The notes under the pieces were generated by a model. The model saw only the letters and a program-made list of their open reading frames with translations. It had not been told where the DNA came from and did no database searches. Source: an uncultured Pelagibacteraceae bacterium (GTDB taxonomy: Bacteria > Pseudomonadota > Alphaproteobacteria > Pelagibacterales > Pelagibacteraceae). From it: a DNA stretch of 64,000 nucleotides. Positions 1 through 10,974 of this stretch are shown here, piece by piece. Each line of letters begins with the position of its first letter. The first letter of the stretch is position 1. The position numbers and the translations under genes were made by a program. The stretch lies in the NCBI GenBank assembly GCA_902568875.1, contig CACFSG010000003.1, positions 1 through 64,000 of the forward strand, in the 5' to 3' direction.

Positions 1-560
1 ATTTGGCTAATAAAACTAATACTAAAAATTTTGCAATGTTGATTTATAATAAAAACTTATCAGTCTGCCCAATCACTACACACTTACCTTTAAAAAAAGT
101 ATCAAAAAAAATTAATAAAAAATTAATCATTCAAAAAATTAAGTTAATTAATATTTTTTTTAATAAATATATTAAAAGAAAACCTAATATTGCTATATCA
201 GGGTTGAACCCTCATTGTGAAACAAATGATTTATTTGATGAAGATCAAAAAATATTAAAACCAGCAATAAAACATTTATCTAAATTAAGATATAAAGTTT
301 CAGGACCTTTTGCAGCAGATACTATCTTTTTAAAAAAAAATAGAAAAAAATATGATGTAATTATAGGAATGTATCATGATCAAGTATTAACACCTATTAA
401 GACTTTATTTGAATATGATGCTATCAATATTACTTTAGGACTTCCATTTATTAGAATTTCTCCAGATCATGGTCCAAATGAAAAAATGCTAGGTAAAAAT
501 TTATCAAATCCATTAAGTTTAATAAAAGCAATAATGTTTTTAGATTCTAAAAATGATTAA
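1..560 (+). CDS. pdxA: 4-hydroxythreonine-4-phosphate dehydrogenase PdxA, C-terminal part (truncated by window edge)
   Basis: ORF open to the window start; motifs GLNPHCETNDLFDEDQ, GPFAADTIF, YDVIIGMYHDQVLTPIKTL, PFIRISPDHGP; followed by rsmA as is common. Confidence 0.93.
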   Translation, partial: LANKTNTKNFAMLIYNKNLSVCPITTHLPLKKVSKKINKKLIIQKIKLINIFFNKYIKRKPNIAISGLNPHCETNDLFDEDQKILKPAIKHLSKLRYKVSGPFAADTIFLKKNRKKYDVIIGMYHDQVLTPIKTLFEYDAINITLGLPFIRISPDHGPNEKMLGKNLSNPLSLIKAIMFLDSKND

Positions 561-1341
561 AGCAAAAAAAAGTTTAGGCCAAAACTTTTTAACAGATCAA
601 AATATTCTTAAAAAAATAGTTGAAATAACAAAAATTAAAAATCATTCAATTCTTGAAGTTGGGCCTGGAACTGGAAATCTAACCTCACATATCTTAAAGA
701 ATAATCCTAAAAAAATTTTCGTTATAGAAAAAGATAACAATTTAGCTTCTTTTTTAGCTGATCAATTTAAAAACAAAATAATAATTATTAATGAAGATAT
801 TTTAAAAATTAATGAAAAAAAAATCGCAAAAGAGAAGTTAATTGTTTTTGGGAATCTTCCTTATAATATCTCAACTGAAATATTGTGTAAATGGATATTA
901 AATTTAGATAATAATTATTTTTGGTTTAACTGCTTAATTTTAATGTTTCAGAAAGAGGTTGCAGACAGAATTATTTCAAATTTTAATTCATCTAAATATG
1001 GAAGATTGTCAGTATTAGCTAATTGGAAATTAAATATAGAAAAAATTTGTGATATCAAATCGAATAGTTTTTCTCCAAAACCAAGGGTTGATAGTTCTTT
1101 GTTATTTTTTAAACCAAAAAAAATTTTTTATGAAATTAAAAATCCAAAAAATTTAGAAAAGATAACTAGGGTTTTTTTTAATCAACGCAGAAAAATGCTA
1201 AAAAAACCATATAATCAAATGTTTAACGGTAATTTAGAAATTATAAAAAAATTAAAAATTAATTTAAATTTAAGACCTCAAAATTTAAATTCTGACACCT
1301 ATTACAAATTAACGAGAGAATATGAAAACTTAAGACGTTAA
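553..1341 (+). CDS. rsmA: 16S rRNA (adenine1518/1519-N6)-dimethyltransferase
   Basis: [38 protein letters not shown]; overlaps pdxA by 8 nt. Confidence 0.96.
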   Translation: MIKAKKSLGQNFLTDQNILKKIVEITKIKNHSILEVGPGTGNLTSHILKNNPKKIFVIEKDNNLASFLADQFKNKIIIINEDILKINEKKIAKEKLIVFGNLPYNISTEILCKWILNLDNNYFWFNCLILMFQKEVADRIISNFNSSKYGRLSVLANWKLNIEKICDIKSNSFSPKPRVDSSLLFFKPKKIFYEIKNPKNLEKITRVFFNQRRKMLKKPYNQMFNGNLEIIKKLKINLNLRPQNLNSDTYYKLTREYENLRR

Positions 1342-1965
1342 TTTTTCAACATGATTTTTAATAAACCCTTTATCATAATCTTTTGAACTATTATTTATCT
1401 CTGCTTCTATTAAATTATAAATTTTAGAATAACAATTTTCTAAATTATCATTAACAACCACATAATCATAATTAATCCAACGCAATACATCATGACTAAA
1501 TTGTTTCATTCTTTCTTCCACAATTAATTTATCTTTCATATCTCTACTAGATAATCTTTCAAATAAAACTTCTTTACTTGGTGGTAAGATAAAAAAAGTG
1601 ATTAATTTATAATCTAATTTTTTATTTTTTATTTGATCTGCACCTTGCCAATCAATATCAAATAAAACATTTTTTCCTTTATTTAAATTTTTAATTACAG
1701 GAGTTTTTGTTGATCCATAAAAATTATTAAAAACTTTAGCATATTCTAAAAACTCTTTATTTTTTATAAGTTTTTTAAATTCAGCTTCATCTACAAAATA
1801 ATAATTTTTATTTTGAATTTCATTGGCTCGAGGTTGTCTTGTTGTGTGAGAAATAGATACTTCAAAATTATCTAATTTAGATAATAAACTAACCAAAGTA
1901 GTTTTACCAGCTCCAGATGGAGAGGATAAAATAATCATTATCCCATCATTCTCTCTGGGCATCAA
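1330..1965 (-). CDS. gmk: Guanylate kinase
   Basis: [15 protein letters not shown]-loop, [21 protein letters not shown]. True start may be an internal Met closer to [11 protein letters not shown]. Confidence 0.95.
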   Translation of the reverse strand: MMPRENDGIMIILSSPSGAGKTTLVSLLSKLDNFEVSISHTTRQPRANEIQNKNYYFVDEAEFKKLIKNKEFLEYAKVFNNFYGSTKTPVIKNLNKGKNVLFDIDWQGADQIKNKKLDYKLITFFILPPSKEVLFERLSSRDMKDKLIVEERMKQFSHDVLRWINYDYVVVNDNLENCYSKIYNLIEAEINNSSKDYDKGFIKNHVEKLTS

Positions 1966-1970
1966 AAAAA

Positions 1971-2210
1971 TTAATTAGCTTTTCCTTCAATAAATTTTAC
2001 AGCATCACCTACTGTTAAAATTTTCTCAGCTTCACTATCAGAAATCTCTGAACCAAATTCCTCTTCGAAAGCCATTACTAATTCAACTGTATCTAAACTA
2101 TCGGCTCCTAAATCATCTATGAAACTTGACTCCTCAGTAACCTTGGCTTCATCAATACCTAAATGATCTGCTACTATCTTTTTTACTTTGCTTGAAACAT
2201 CTTCTGACAT
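1971..2210 (-). CDS. acpP: Acyl carrier protein
   Basis: 79 aa acidic protein with the [19 protein letters not shown] phosphopantetheine site. Confidence 0.97.
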   Translation of the reverse strand: MSEDVSSKVKKIVADHLGIDEAKVTEESSFIDDLGADSLDTVELVMAFEEEFGSEISDSEAEKILTVGDAVKFIEGKAN

Positions 2211-2258
2211 ATTGATCCTTTTTGTTTTAAATTCTTAATAGTTTAAAAACTTATTTTG

Positions 2259-2996
2259 TCAAGCCATATACATGCCTCCATTAACATGTATTGTTTCCCC
2301 ATTAATATAATCAGATTGATCTGAGGCTAAAAAAAGAACTGCATTAGCAATATCTTCTGGTTCTCCTAATCTTGCTGAAGGTATTTTGGATATTATAACT
2401 TCTTTAAATTTTTCATCTATCTTGTCTGTCATTGCAGTTTTGATAAAACCAGGTGAAATACAATTAATATTGATATTCTTTTTAGCATATTCTATTGCCA
2501 AACTTTTTGACATAGCAACTATCCCAGCCTTAGACGCCGTATAATTAGCTTGACCTAAATTACCTGTATGACCTACAACTGAAGTAATATTTATAATTTT
2601 TCCTGATTTGTTTTTAAGCATTTTTTTAATTGCAAATTTACTTAATAAAAAGGTTGAGGTTAAATTTATATCAATAACTCTTTTCCATTCATCTAAGTTC
2701 ATTCTAATTGCTAAATTATCTTGAGTTATCCCTGCATTATTAACTATACAATTTAAACTTCCATTTAGTTCTTTTGTTGCATTTTCAATAAACTCCTCAA
2801 TTTTATCACTTTGTGAAATATCAAACTTTATAATTTTCACATTTTTAAATTTAGATTTTAATTCCTCAAGTTTTTCTATTTTAGTTCCTGTGGCTAATAT
2901 ATTTGCTCCACAATCATTAAGTTTTTTAATTATTGAATTACCTATTCCTCCTGAAGCTCCAGTTACAATAATTTTTTTATCTTTTAAATTACTCAT
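2259..2996 (-). CDS. fabG: 3-oxoacyl-ACP reductase FabG
   Basis: SDR motifs TGASGGIG, NNAGIT, YTASKAG; next to acpP and fabD. Confidence 0.94.
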   Translation of the reverse strand: MSNLKDKKIIVTGASGGIGNSIIKKLNDCGANILATGTKIEKLEELKSKFKNVKIIKFDISQSDKIEEFIENATKELNGSLNCIVNNAGITQDNLAIRMNLDEWKRVIDINLTSTFLLSKFAIKKMLKNKSGKIINITSVVGHTGNLGQANYTASKAGIVAMSKSLAIEYAKKNININCISPGFIKTAMTDKIDEKFKEVIISKIPSARLGEPEDIANAVLFLASDQSDYINGETIHVNGGMYMA

Positions 2997-3919
2997 ATTT
3001 TTAAATCTTTTATATCACTCACATTGTTTATTGTATTAATTTTTACATTCTTATCTATCCTTTTAACTAAGCCTGACAACACTTTTCCAGGTCCTATCTC
3101 AATAAACTGCTTAATACCTTTATTAATCATATTAATAACACTTTCTCTCCATCTTACTCTATTTTCAATTTGATCAATTAATAATTTTTTTAACTCTTCT
3201 TTATCTGAAATTTCATTTGCTGTTACATTTGAAATTAATATATTTTTTGAGTCTTGAAAATTAGCTTTTTCAATTTCTTTTTTCATCACATCTGTTGCTT
3301 TATTCATAAGCTGACAATGAAATGGAGCACTTACGGGTAATTTTATATTTTTAATATTTTTTGATTTTAAAACATCAATTAATTTAATTAAATTATTATT
3401 TTTTCCACTTAATACAATTTGGCCTTGTGAATTGTCATTAGCTATTTGAACTGAAAAGTTATTTTGATTTTCTTTTAAAATATCTTCTATAATTTCAACA
3501 GTTGAACCTAATACTGCCAACATACCTCCTTCTCCTTTTGGAACTGCATTTTGCATTGCATCTCCTCTGATTCTTAAAAGTTTGATAGTATCTGAAAAAT
3601 TTAAATAATTTGCAGATGACAAAGCAGAATATTCTCCTAATGAATGCCCAGCAAAATATTTTGCCTGATTTAAATCAATATTAAATTCTTTTTTAATAAC
3701 TTGAAATATAGAATAACTGATTAAAAATATTGCTGGTTGAGTATTAATAGTAAGATCTAAATGTTCTTTAGGACCTTCCAAAATAATTTTTGATAAAGAA
3801 ATTCCCAGTGAATCATCAGCTTCTTTAAACAGTTCTTTAACTAAATTATATTTATCAAAAAACTCTTTTCCCATACCAACTATTTGAGATCCTTGTCCTG
3901 GAAAAATTACTGAAAACAT
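2993..3919 (-). CDS. fabD: Malonyl-CoA:ACP transacylase
   Basis: FPGQGSQIVGMGKEF, AGHSLGEYSAL, VSAPFHCQLM. Confidence 0.95.
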   Translation of the reverse strand: MFSVIFPGQGSQIVGMGKEFFDKYNLVKELFKEADDSLGISLSKIILEGPKEHLDLTINTQPAIFLISYSIFQVIKKEFNIDLNQAKYFAGHSLGEYSALSSANYLNFSDTIKLLRIRGDAMQNAVPKGEGGMLAVLGSTVEIIEDILKENQNNFSVQIANDNSQGQIVLSGKNNNLIKLIDVLKSKNIKNIKLPVSAPFHCQLMNKATDVMKKEIEKANFQDSKNILISNVTANEISDKEELKKLLIDQIENRVRWRESVINMINKGIKQFIEIGPGKVLSGLVKRIDKNVKINTINNVSDIKDLKI

Positions 3920-4006
3920 CTAAAAAAACCTATTTTTTTTATCCTTTTTGCTATTGTAATTAAAGATTTATAATAGTATATCCTCATTTTTTATTAAAGA
4001 ACTTAA

Positions 4007-4360
4007 ATGAATTTATACGAGCATACAATTATAGCAAGACAAGATGCTTCTCCAAGTGAAATAAAACAATTAACCGAAAAATATTCTAAAATTGTAAAAA
4101 AAAATAATGGTGAGGTTATAAAAACAGAAAATTGGGGACTTTTAAATCTTTCTTACTTAATAAAAAAAAATAAAAAAGGAAGCTATATACATTTTAAAAT
4201 TAAAGGCAAAGGTAATGTTATAAATGAATTAGAAAAAAGTGAAGCAATTGATAAAAAATTATTAAGATATTTAACAGTTAAAGTTAAAGAATTTGATCTT
4301 GATACAAATTACTTTTCAAAAAAAGATGAAAATGAAAAAAAAGAAAGTATTAAAAACTAA
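4007..4360 (+). CDS. rpsF: 30S ribosomal protein S6
   Basis: [16 protein letters not shown]-terminus, S6 size, rpsF-rpsR-rplI order. Confidence 0.95.
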   Translation: MNLYEHTIIARQDASPSEIKQLTEKYSKIVKKNNGEVIKTENWGLLNLSYLIKKNKKGSYIHFKIKGKGNVINELEKSEAIDKKLLRYLTVKVKEFDLDTNYFSKKDENEKKESIKN

Positions 4361-4362
4361 AT

Positions 4363-4635
4363 ATGCCCAAGAGAAAAAATGTAAATAAAAAAAGTAAGCA
4401 AAGCAATTTTGCAAAATTAAGTTTATTTCAACCAAATAAATATAAATTTAAAAAAAATTGTCCTCTATCAATTAAAGGATCTCCAAAAATTGATTATAAA
4501 AATATAAAATTACTGAAAAAATATATTTCTGAAAATGGTAAAATTTTACCTTCAAGAATAACAAATGTAAGTCAAAAAAAACAAAGGGAATTATCTTTGT
4601 CAATAAAAAGGGCTAGAAATCTAGCATTATTATAA
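4363..4635 (+). CDS. rpsR: 30S ribosomal protein S18
   Basis: [35 protein letters not shown]-terminus. Confidence 0.95.
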   Translation: MPKRKNVNKKSKQSNFAKLSLFQPNKYKFKKNCPLSIKGSPKIDYKNIKLLKKYISENGKILPSRITNVSQKKQRELSLSIKRARNLALL

Positions 4636-5094
4636 ATGAAAGTAATCTTATTAGAAAATTTAAAAAAAATTGGATCTATTGGTGAAATAATAGATGTTAA
4701 AAGAGGTTTTGCTAGGAATTTTTTAATTTCTAATAAAAAAGCTTTATACGCCTCAAAAGAAAATATCCTTCAAGTTGAAAAAATTAAATCTCAACTTTCA
4801 AAAAAAGATAATGAAAAAAAGTTAGCGGCAAAAAAAATAGCAGAAAAAATTAACAAAAAAGTATTTAATATTAAAAAACTAAGTACTGAAAACAAAGAAT
4901 TGTATGGCTCTGTTAAACCAACTGAAATTTCAAAGATTATTAAAGAAAAAGAACAATTAGATATTAAACCATCAATGATACAACCAATTAAAGAAATTAA
5001 ATCTCTAGGAAAATTTAAAGTAAAAATCTCTTTACATTCTGAAGTTGATGCAGAAATACTAATTATAGTTGAGACAGCTGAAATTATTCAATAA
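4636..5094 (+). CDS. rplI: 50S ribosomal protein L9
   Basis: MKVILLENLKKIGSIGEIIDVKRGFARNFLI N-terminus. Confidence 0.96.
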   Translation: MKVILLENLKKIGSIGEIIDVKRGFARNFLISNKKALYASKENILQVEKIKSQLSKKDNEKKLAAKKIAEKINKKVFNIKKLSTENKELYGSVKPTEISKIIKEKEQLDIKPSMIQPIKEIKSLGKFKVKISLHSEVDAEILIIVETAEIIQ

Positions 5095-5163
5095 TTATAC
5101 AATTTTTTCCCCAATCTTTTTTTTAAATTCATTTTAATTTTTTTTTCTTATAAATTTAAAAAA

Positions 5164-6582
5164 ATGGAAAATAATTTAAGTATAGTTAAAGATCAATTTA
5201 AAGAATTACCTAATAACATAGAAGCAGAACAAGCTGTTATTGGCTCTATACTTGTAACGAATGAAATTTTTGATGATATAAATACTATTATTTCAAGTGC
5301 TAATTTTTATGATCCTATGCACCAAAAAATTTTTGGGGCAATTGAAAATTTAATTTTTAAGGGAATGTTGGCTAATCCAATTACTTTAAAAAATTACTTT
5401 GAAGATGAAAAAGATGAATTAAATGTTCCGGAATATTTAGTTAAAATTACAAAATTTTCTACTTCTACAAGGCAAGCAATTGAATACTCAAGAATAATTT
5501 ACGATATGTTTGTTAGAAGAGAATTAATAAAAATTTCAGAACAAACTATCGATACTGCAAAATTAAATGATCTTGATACTAACGGTCAAACTATAATTGA
5601 AAACTCTGAAAGACTATTATTTGATTTAGCAGAAAAAGGTTCTTTCAATTCATCTTTAATTAAATTTGATGAAGCAGTGAAACAAACTATTGAAATGGCT
5701 TCAGCAGCTTACAAAAATGAAGAAGGAATAGTTGGGGTTCCTACAGGTTTACGAGATTTAGATGATAAATTGGGTGGTCTTCATCAATCAGATTTAATAA
5801 TTATAGCTGGACGTCCTTCAATGGGAAAAACATCTCTTGCAACAAATATTGCTTTCAATGCTGCTCAAAAATTACAAGATACTGGAAAAAAATCTACTAT
5901 AGCTTTCTTTTCACTTGAGATGTCTTCTGAACAACTATCTACTAGAATTCTAGCTGAACAAGCAAGAATTAGATCAAATGATATCAGAAGAGGAAAAATT
6001 TCAGATGAACAATTTGATAAATTTATTGAAACGTCAAAAAATATTTCTGAGTTACCATTATATATTGATGAAACTCCAGCATTAAGTATTGCTGCAATGA
6101 GTAATAGAGCTAGGAGAATAAAAAGATTATTTGGTCTAGATATGATCGTTGTTGATTATATCCAGCTAATGAGAGGAACTTCGTTTAATAAAGATGGTAG
6201 AGTTCAAGAAATTTCACAAATTACTCAAGGGCTAAAAGCTATCGCTAAAGAATTGTCTATTCCTGTTTTAGCTTTATCTCAACTTTCTAGACAAGTAGAA
6301 CAAAGGGATGATCATAAGCCATTATTATCTGATTTAAGAGAATCGGGCTCAATTGAACAAGATGCAGACGTAGTAATGTTTGTATATAGAGAAGGTTATT
6401 ATTTACAAAGAAAAGAACCTAGAGAAGCAACGGTCGAACATGCGGAATGGCAAGCTAAAATGAATGAGGTAGCTCATTTGGCTGAAATAATTATTGGAAA
6501 ACAAAGGCATGGCCCTGTTGGTAAAGTAACTCTCGAATTTGAGGAACAATTTACCAAATTTAAAGATACTCAATTAAGTTAA
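5164..6582 (+). CDS. dnaB: Replicative DNA helicase
   Basis: LPNNIEAEQAVIGSIL, IIAGRPSMGKTSLA, FFSLEMSSEQL, DYIQLM, LSQLSRQVEQR. Confidence 0.97.
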   Translation: MENNLSIVKDQFKELPNNIEAEQAVIGSILVTNEIFDDINTIISSANFYDPMHQKIFGAIENLIFKGMLANPITLKNYFEDEKDELNVPEYLVKITKFSTSTRQAIEYSRIIYDMFVRRELIKISEQTIDTAKLNDLDTNGQTIIENSERLLFDLAEKGSFNSSLIKFDEAVKQTIEMASAAYKNEEGIVGVPTGLRDLDDKLGGLHQSDLIIIAGRPSMGKTSLATNIAFNAAQKLQDTGKKSTIAFFSLEMSSEQLSTRILAEQARIRSNDIRRGKISDEQFDKFIETSKNISELPLYIDETPALSIAAMSNRARRIKRLFGLDMIVVDYIQLMRGTSFNKDGRVQEISQITQGLKAIAKELSIPVLALSQLSRQVEQRDDHKPLLSDLRESGSIEQDADVVMFVYREGYYLQRKEPREATVEHAEWQAKMNEVAHLAEIIIGKQRHGPVGKVTLEFEEQFTKFKDTQLS

Positions 6583-6594
6583 ATTCAAATATAA

Positions 6595-8985
6595 ATGGGT
6601 AAGATGTTCGCCCAGTTTTATCAAAATATAATACTTAAAAATCCAAGGTCCATTTTTGTAATATTATTAATTGTTTTATTAAGTTTTGGATATCATTCAA
6701 AAGATTTTAGGCTAGATGCCTCTTCTGAGACTTTGTTAATTGAAGGTGACCCTGATCTTAAATACCTTAAAGAAATTACAAAAAGATATGGTTCTAAAGA
6801 ATTTTTAATTTTAACCTATACTCCTAAAGAAAGTATGGTTTCAGATAACTCAATTAACAATCTTTTAAGTTTAAAATATAAAATTCAAAGTTTAGATTGG
6901 GTACATAGTGTTATTACTCTTTTAGATATACCTTTATTAAATAGTTCAGATACACCTTTGCAAGAACGACTTCAAAACTTTAAAACTTTGAAAGATGATA
7001 ATGTTGATAGATCAAGAGGTTTCAATGAAATTGTAAACAGTCCAGTCTTTAGAAATTTTGTGATCAGCGAAGATGGAAAAACAAGTGGAATTATTATTAA
7101 TATCAAAAAAAATGATGAACTAGAAGATATCGAAAATAAATCAAAAGAAGAAATTGAAAATTATAAAGATTTTATTAAAAAGCAAAATCATCAAAATATT
7201 CTTGAAATAAGAGATGTTATCAAAAGTTACGAAGATATTGGAAAAATACATTTGGGTGGAATACCTATGATTGCTGATGACATGATGTCATTTATAAAAA
7301 ATGACATTATTGTATTTGGTATAGGAGTTTTTTTATTTATTATAGGTACTTTGTGGTTTGTATTTAGAAAACTAATTTGGATTATAGTTCCAATTAGTAG
7401 TTGTTTTTTTTCTGTAATAATTATGATGGGACTACTTGGTTTATTAGGTTGGAAAGTAACCGTCATTTCCTCAAACTTTATTGCTCTAATGTTAATTTTA
7501 ACAATGGCAATGAACATTCATATGAGCACTAGGTTTTTACAACTAAAAGAAAATCATCCTAATATGAAAATTTTAGAATTAATTACTTTAACTACAGCTA
7601 AAATGTTTTGGCCAATTCTATACACTGTTTTAACAACTATTATTGCTTTTCTTTCTTTAATTTTTAGTGAAATAAAACCTATTATTGATTTTGGTTGGAT
7701 GATGACCTTAGGACTTATAACTTCATTCATTATAACTTTTACCCTGCTCCCTGCTCTAATCAATTTAGTGGCTAAAGAAAATATATCCTTAAAAGAATAT
7801 AAAAATTCTGTAATTACTTCTTTTTTTGCAAAGATATCTCAAAATAATCATAAAATAATTTTTATTATTACTACTATAGTAATAATTTTAAGTTTAATTG
7901 GAATTAGTCGTCTTAAAGTTGAAAATAGTTTTATAAATTATTTTAGTAAAAAAACTGAAATTTATAAAGGAATGAAACTTATAGATAAAAAACTTGGAGG
8001 AACCACGCCTCTTGAAGTTATCTTAAAATTTCCAAAAAAAGAAAAATCAAAAACAGATGATGAATTTGAGGATTGGGAAGACGAAAATGAAGATGACAAT
8101 GAAAAATACTGGTTTACAAAAGATAAGGTTGATAAAATTTCATCAGTACATAATTATCTTGATGGTTTGCCTCAAGTCGGAAAGGTTTTATCATTTTCAT
8201 CAATTATCGATGTAGCAACATTACTTAATAACAATAAACCATTAGGCACTTTAGAAATGGGTGTCCTATATTCTAAAATACCAGAAAGTATTAAAACAGA
8301 AATTATTGATCCCTATATTTCTATTAAAGACAATGAAGCACGAGTTAACCTTAGAATAATAGACTCTCAAGAAGATTTAAGAAGAAATGAATTAATTCAA
8401 AAAATAAATTTTGATTTAAAAAATAAAATTGGACTAAATGAAAATGAATTTAAACTTGCTGGTGTTTTAATTTTATTCAATAATTTACTTCAAAGCCTTT
8501 TTAAATCTCAAATTCTAACTTTGGGTTTAGTAATGATAGGTATATTTGCAATGTTTATAATACTTTTTAAAAATATTAAATTATCTTTAATTGGCGTAGT
8601 ACCAAATTTTATTGCAGCTTTTTTTATATTGGGAATTATTGGATTGCTTGAAATTCCATTAGACATGATGACTATTACTATTGCAGCAATTACAATTGGA
8701 ATTGCTGTTGATAACAGTATTCATTATATCTATAGATTTAAAGAAGAATTTAATAATTTAAATGATTATAATAAAACTCTTAACTTATGTCATTCAACAG
8801 TAGGTAAAGCAATTTTAAATACTTCTATTACGATCGTTTTTGGTTTTTCAATATTAGTTTTGTCTAATTTTATTCCTACAATTTATTTTGGGATTTTTAC
8901 AGGACTTGCAATGTTATTAGCTATGATATCAGTTTTAACACTACTTCCATCTTTGATTTTATTAGTAAAACCTTTTGGAAAATAA
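6595..8985 (+). CDS. RND/MMPL-family exporter (hydrophobe/lipid transporter-like)
   Basis: 796 aa with two repeated 5-6 TM halves separated by soluble loops; AITIGIAVDNSIHYIYRFKEE motif of MMPL proteins. Confidence 0.85.
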   Translation: MGKMFAQFYQNIILKNPRSIFVILLIVLLSFGYHSKDFRLDASSETLLIEGDPDLKYLKEITKRYGSKEFLILTYTPKESMVSDNSINNLLSLKYKIQSLDWVHSVITLLDIPLLNSSDTPLQERLQNFKTLKDDNVDRSRGFNEIVNSPVFRNFVISEDGKTSGIIINIKKNDELEDIENKSKEEIENYKDFIKKQNHQNILEIRDVIKSYEDIGKIHLGGIPMIADDMMSFIKNDIIVFGIGVFLFIIGTLWFVFRKLIWIIVPISSCFFSVIIMMGLLGLLGWKVTVISSNFIALMLILTMAMNIHMSTRFLQLKENHPNMKILELITLTTAKMFWPILYTVLTTIIAFLSLIFSEIKPIIDFGWMMTLGLITSFIITFTLLPALINLVAKENISLKEYKNSVITSFFAKISQNNHKIIFIITTIVIILSLIGISRLKVENSFINYFSKKTEIYKGMKLIDKKLGGTTPLEVILKFPKKEKSKTDDEFEDWEDENEDDNEKYWFTKDKVDKISSVHNYLDGLPQVGKVLSFSSIIDVATLLNNNKPLGTLEMGVLYSKIPESIKTEIIDPYISIKDNEARVNLRIIDSQEDLRRNELIQKINFDLKNKIGLNENEFKLAGVLILFNNLLQSLFKSQILTLGLVMIGIFAMFIILFKNIKLSLIGVVPNFIAAFFILGIIGLLEIPLDMMTITIAAITIGIAVDNSIHYIYRFKEEFNNLNDYNKTLNLCHSTVGKAILNTSITIVFGFSILVLSNFIPTIYFGIFTGLAMLLAMISVLTLLPSLILLVKPFGK

Positions 8986-8991
8986 ATTTAA

Positions 8992-9537
8992 ATGATTAAT
9001 GTCTTAAAAGATTTTTATAATTCAATTTCTATTATAGATTTGATTTATTTAATTATTACAATCTTATCTTTAATAAAATGCTATCGTAAAGGCTTTGTCT
9101 TAAGTATTCTTGCTATGGCCAAATGGTTGTTGGCTTATATTATTACCTTGATCATTTTTCCTAAAGCAAAACCCTATGTTAAAAATATTATTGATAACGA
9201 ATATGTTTTGGATGTCATCCTTGGTATTATCATCTTTATAATTGTAATTTTTTTAATTTTACTTATCAGTAAAGGAATAAGTAGAGCTATTAGTTACACT
9301 GGTCTTGGAAATTTGGATAGTATTTTTGGATTCTTTTTTGGATTTATTAGATCTTATATAATCTCTATTTGTATATTTTCAGCAATACATATTGTCTATA
9401 ACTTCGATAAATGGCCAATAAATTTAAATAAATCATACATCTTTCCATATTTAGAAAAAGGTAGTAATTATTTATTGAAAGAGTTTCCTAATGAAAAAAC
9501 ATATCAAGATTCTAAAGAAAAAATTAAAGAACTTTAA
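8992..9537 (+). CDS. cvpA: CvpA family membrane protein
   Basis: Four-TM protein directly upstream of purF; CYRKGFVLSI and LDSIFGFFFGFIRSY motifs. Confidence 0.85.
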   Translation: MINVLKDFYNSISIIDLIYLIITILSLIKCYRKGFVLSILAMAKWLLAYIITLIIFPKAKPYVKNIIDNEYVLDVILGIIIFIIVIFLILLISKGISRAISYTGLGNLDSIFGFFFGFIRSYIISICIFSAIHIVYNFDKWPINLNKSYIFPYLEKGSNYLLKEFPNEKTYQDSKEKIKEL

Positions 9538-10972
9538 TCCTAAATTAAAAGAAGAATGTGGAATATTCGGCATAAGTAATAATAAAGATGCTGCAGCATT
9601 GACTGCACTTGGACTTCATGCTCTACAACATCGTGGTCAAGAAGGTTGTGGAATAGTTACTTTTGATGGCAAACAATATTATTCAGAAAAAAGATTTGGA
9701 CTAGTTGGTGACAATTTTAATAAAGAAAAGGTACTTAAAAATCTTCTAGGAAATTATGCTATTGGACATAATCGATATAGTACTACTGGTGAAAATACTT
9801 TAAGAAATATTCAGCCTTTTTTTGCAGACACTAATGCTGGGGGCATTGGTGTGGCACACAATGGAAATTTAACAAATTCAATTTCTCTAAGAAATAAATT
9901 AGTTAAAGATGGTGCAATTTTTTACACGACATCTGACACAGAAACAATTGTCCAACTAATTGCTAAATCTAAAAGAGTTAAAAAGATAGATAAAATTGTT
10001 GATGCGATTTTTCAAATACAAGGTGGTTATGCTCTAGTAATGCTTACTCAAGCTTCTTTGATTGGAGCAAGAGACCCTTTTGGTATCAGGCCATTAATAA
10101 TTGGAAAATTAAAAAATAGTTATGTTTTAGCATCAGAAACATGTGCTTTAGATATCATTGGTGCAAAATTTATCAGAGAAGTAGAAAATGGAGAAATTGT
10201 TTTAATAGAAAAAGATCAACTAAAAAGTATTAAACCATTTCCACCTAAAAAAATTAGGCCATGTGTTTTTGAATATATATATTTTTCAAGACCAGATAGT
10301 ATCTTAAATGGTAAAACAGCTTATGAACACCGAAAAAATCTTGGTGTTGAGCTTGCAAAAGAAAATGATGTGAACGCAGATATAATTGTACCTGTTCCAG
10401 ATTCAGGTAACGCAGCAGCACTTGGTTTTGCACAACATTTAGGTAAAAATTTTGAATTAGGTCTAATTCGTAATCATTATGTAGGAAGAACTTTTATTGA
10501 ACCAAGTCAAAAAATTAGAAACTTAGGAGTAAAATTAAAATTAAATGCTAATCAATCAACAATCAAAAATAAAAAAATAATTTTAATTGATGACTCATTG
10601 GTTAGAGGAACTACTTCTCATAAAATAGTTAAAATGCTATATGATGCTGGAGCAAAAGAAGTTCATGTAAAGATTGCTTGTCCTGAAATAAAGTATCCAG
10701 ATTTCTATGGTGTAGATACACCAACTAAAAAAGAATTGCTTGCCGCAAATAATACAAATGATGAAATTTGTGAATATATTGGAGCCAAATCTTTAAAATT
10801 TTTATCTTTAGAAGGAATGTATAAAGCAATAGGCTTTGATAAAAGAAATGAAAATTATCCTCAACTAACAGATCATTACTTTACAGGAGATTATCCAGTA
10901 AAACCAATTGATGAACTTGGAGATAGTAAAATAACTCAACTATCTTTACTTAATACTGCATCAAATAATTAA
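9491..10972 (+). CDS. purF: Amidophosphoribosyltransferase
   Basis: EECGIFGIS, LHALQHRGQEGCGI, GHNRYSTTG, VPVPDSGNAAA, IILIDDSLVRGTTSHKIV. Confidence 0.97.
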   Translation: MKKHIKILKKKLKNFNPKLKEECGIFGISNNKDAAALTALGLHALQHRGQEGCGIVTFDGKQYYSEKRFGLVGDNFNKEKVLKNLLGNYAIGHNRYSTTGENTLRNIQPFFADTNAGGIGVAHNGNLTNSISLRNKLVKDGAIFYTTSDTETIVQLIAKSKRVKKIDKIVDAIFQIQGGYALVMLTQASLIGARDPFGIRPLIIGKLKNSYVLASETCALDIIGAKFIREVENGEIVLIEKDQLKSIKPFPPKKIRPCVFEYIYFSRPDSILNGKTAYEHRKNLGVELAKENDVNADIIVPVPDSGNAAALGFAQHLGKNFELGLIRNHYVGRTFIEPSQKIRNLGVKLKLNANQSTIKNKKIILIDDSLVRGTTSHKIVKMLYDAGAKEVHVKIACPEIKYPDFYGVDTPTKKELLAANNTNDEICEYIGAKSLKFLSLEGMYKAIGFDKRNENYPQLTDHYFTGDYPVKPIDELGDSKITQLSLLNTASNN

Positions 10973-10974
10973 AA

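Noticed and set aside
7227-7763. Minus-strand ORFs of 96 and 69 aa inside the MMPL exporter gene
   Set aside because: Fully antisense to a well-supported CDS; low-complexity translation typical of TM-coding antisense frames.
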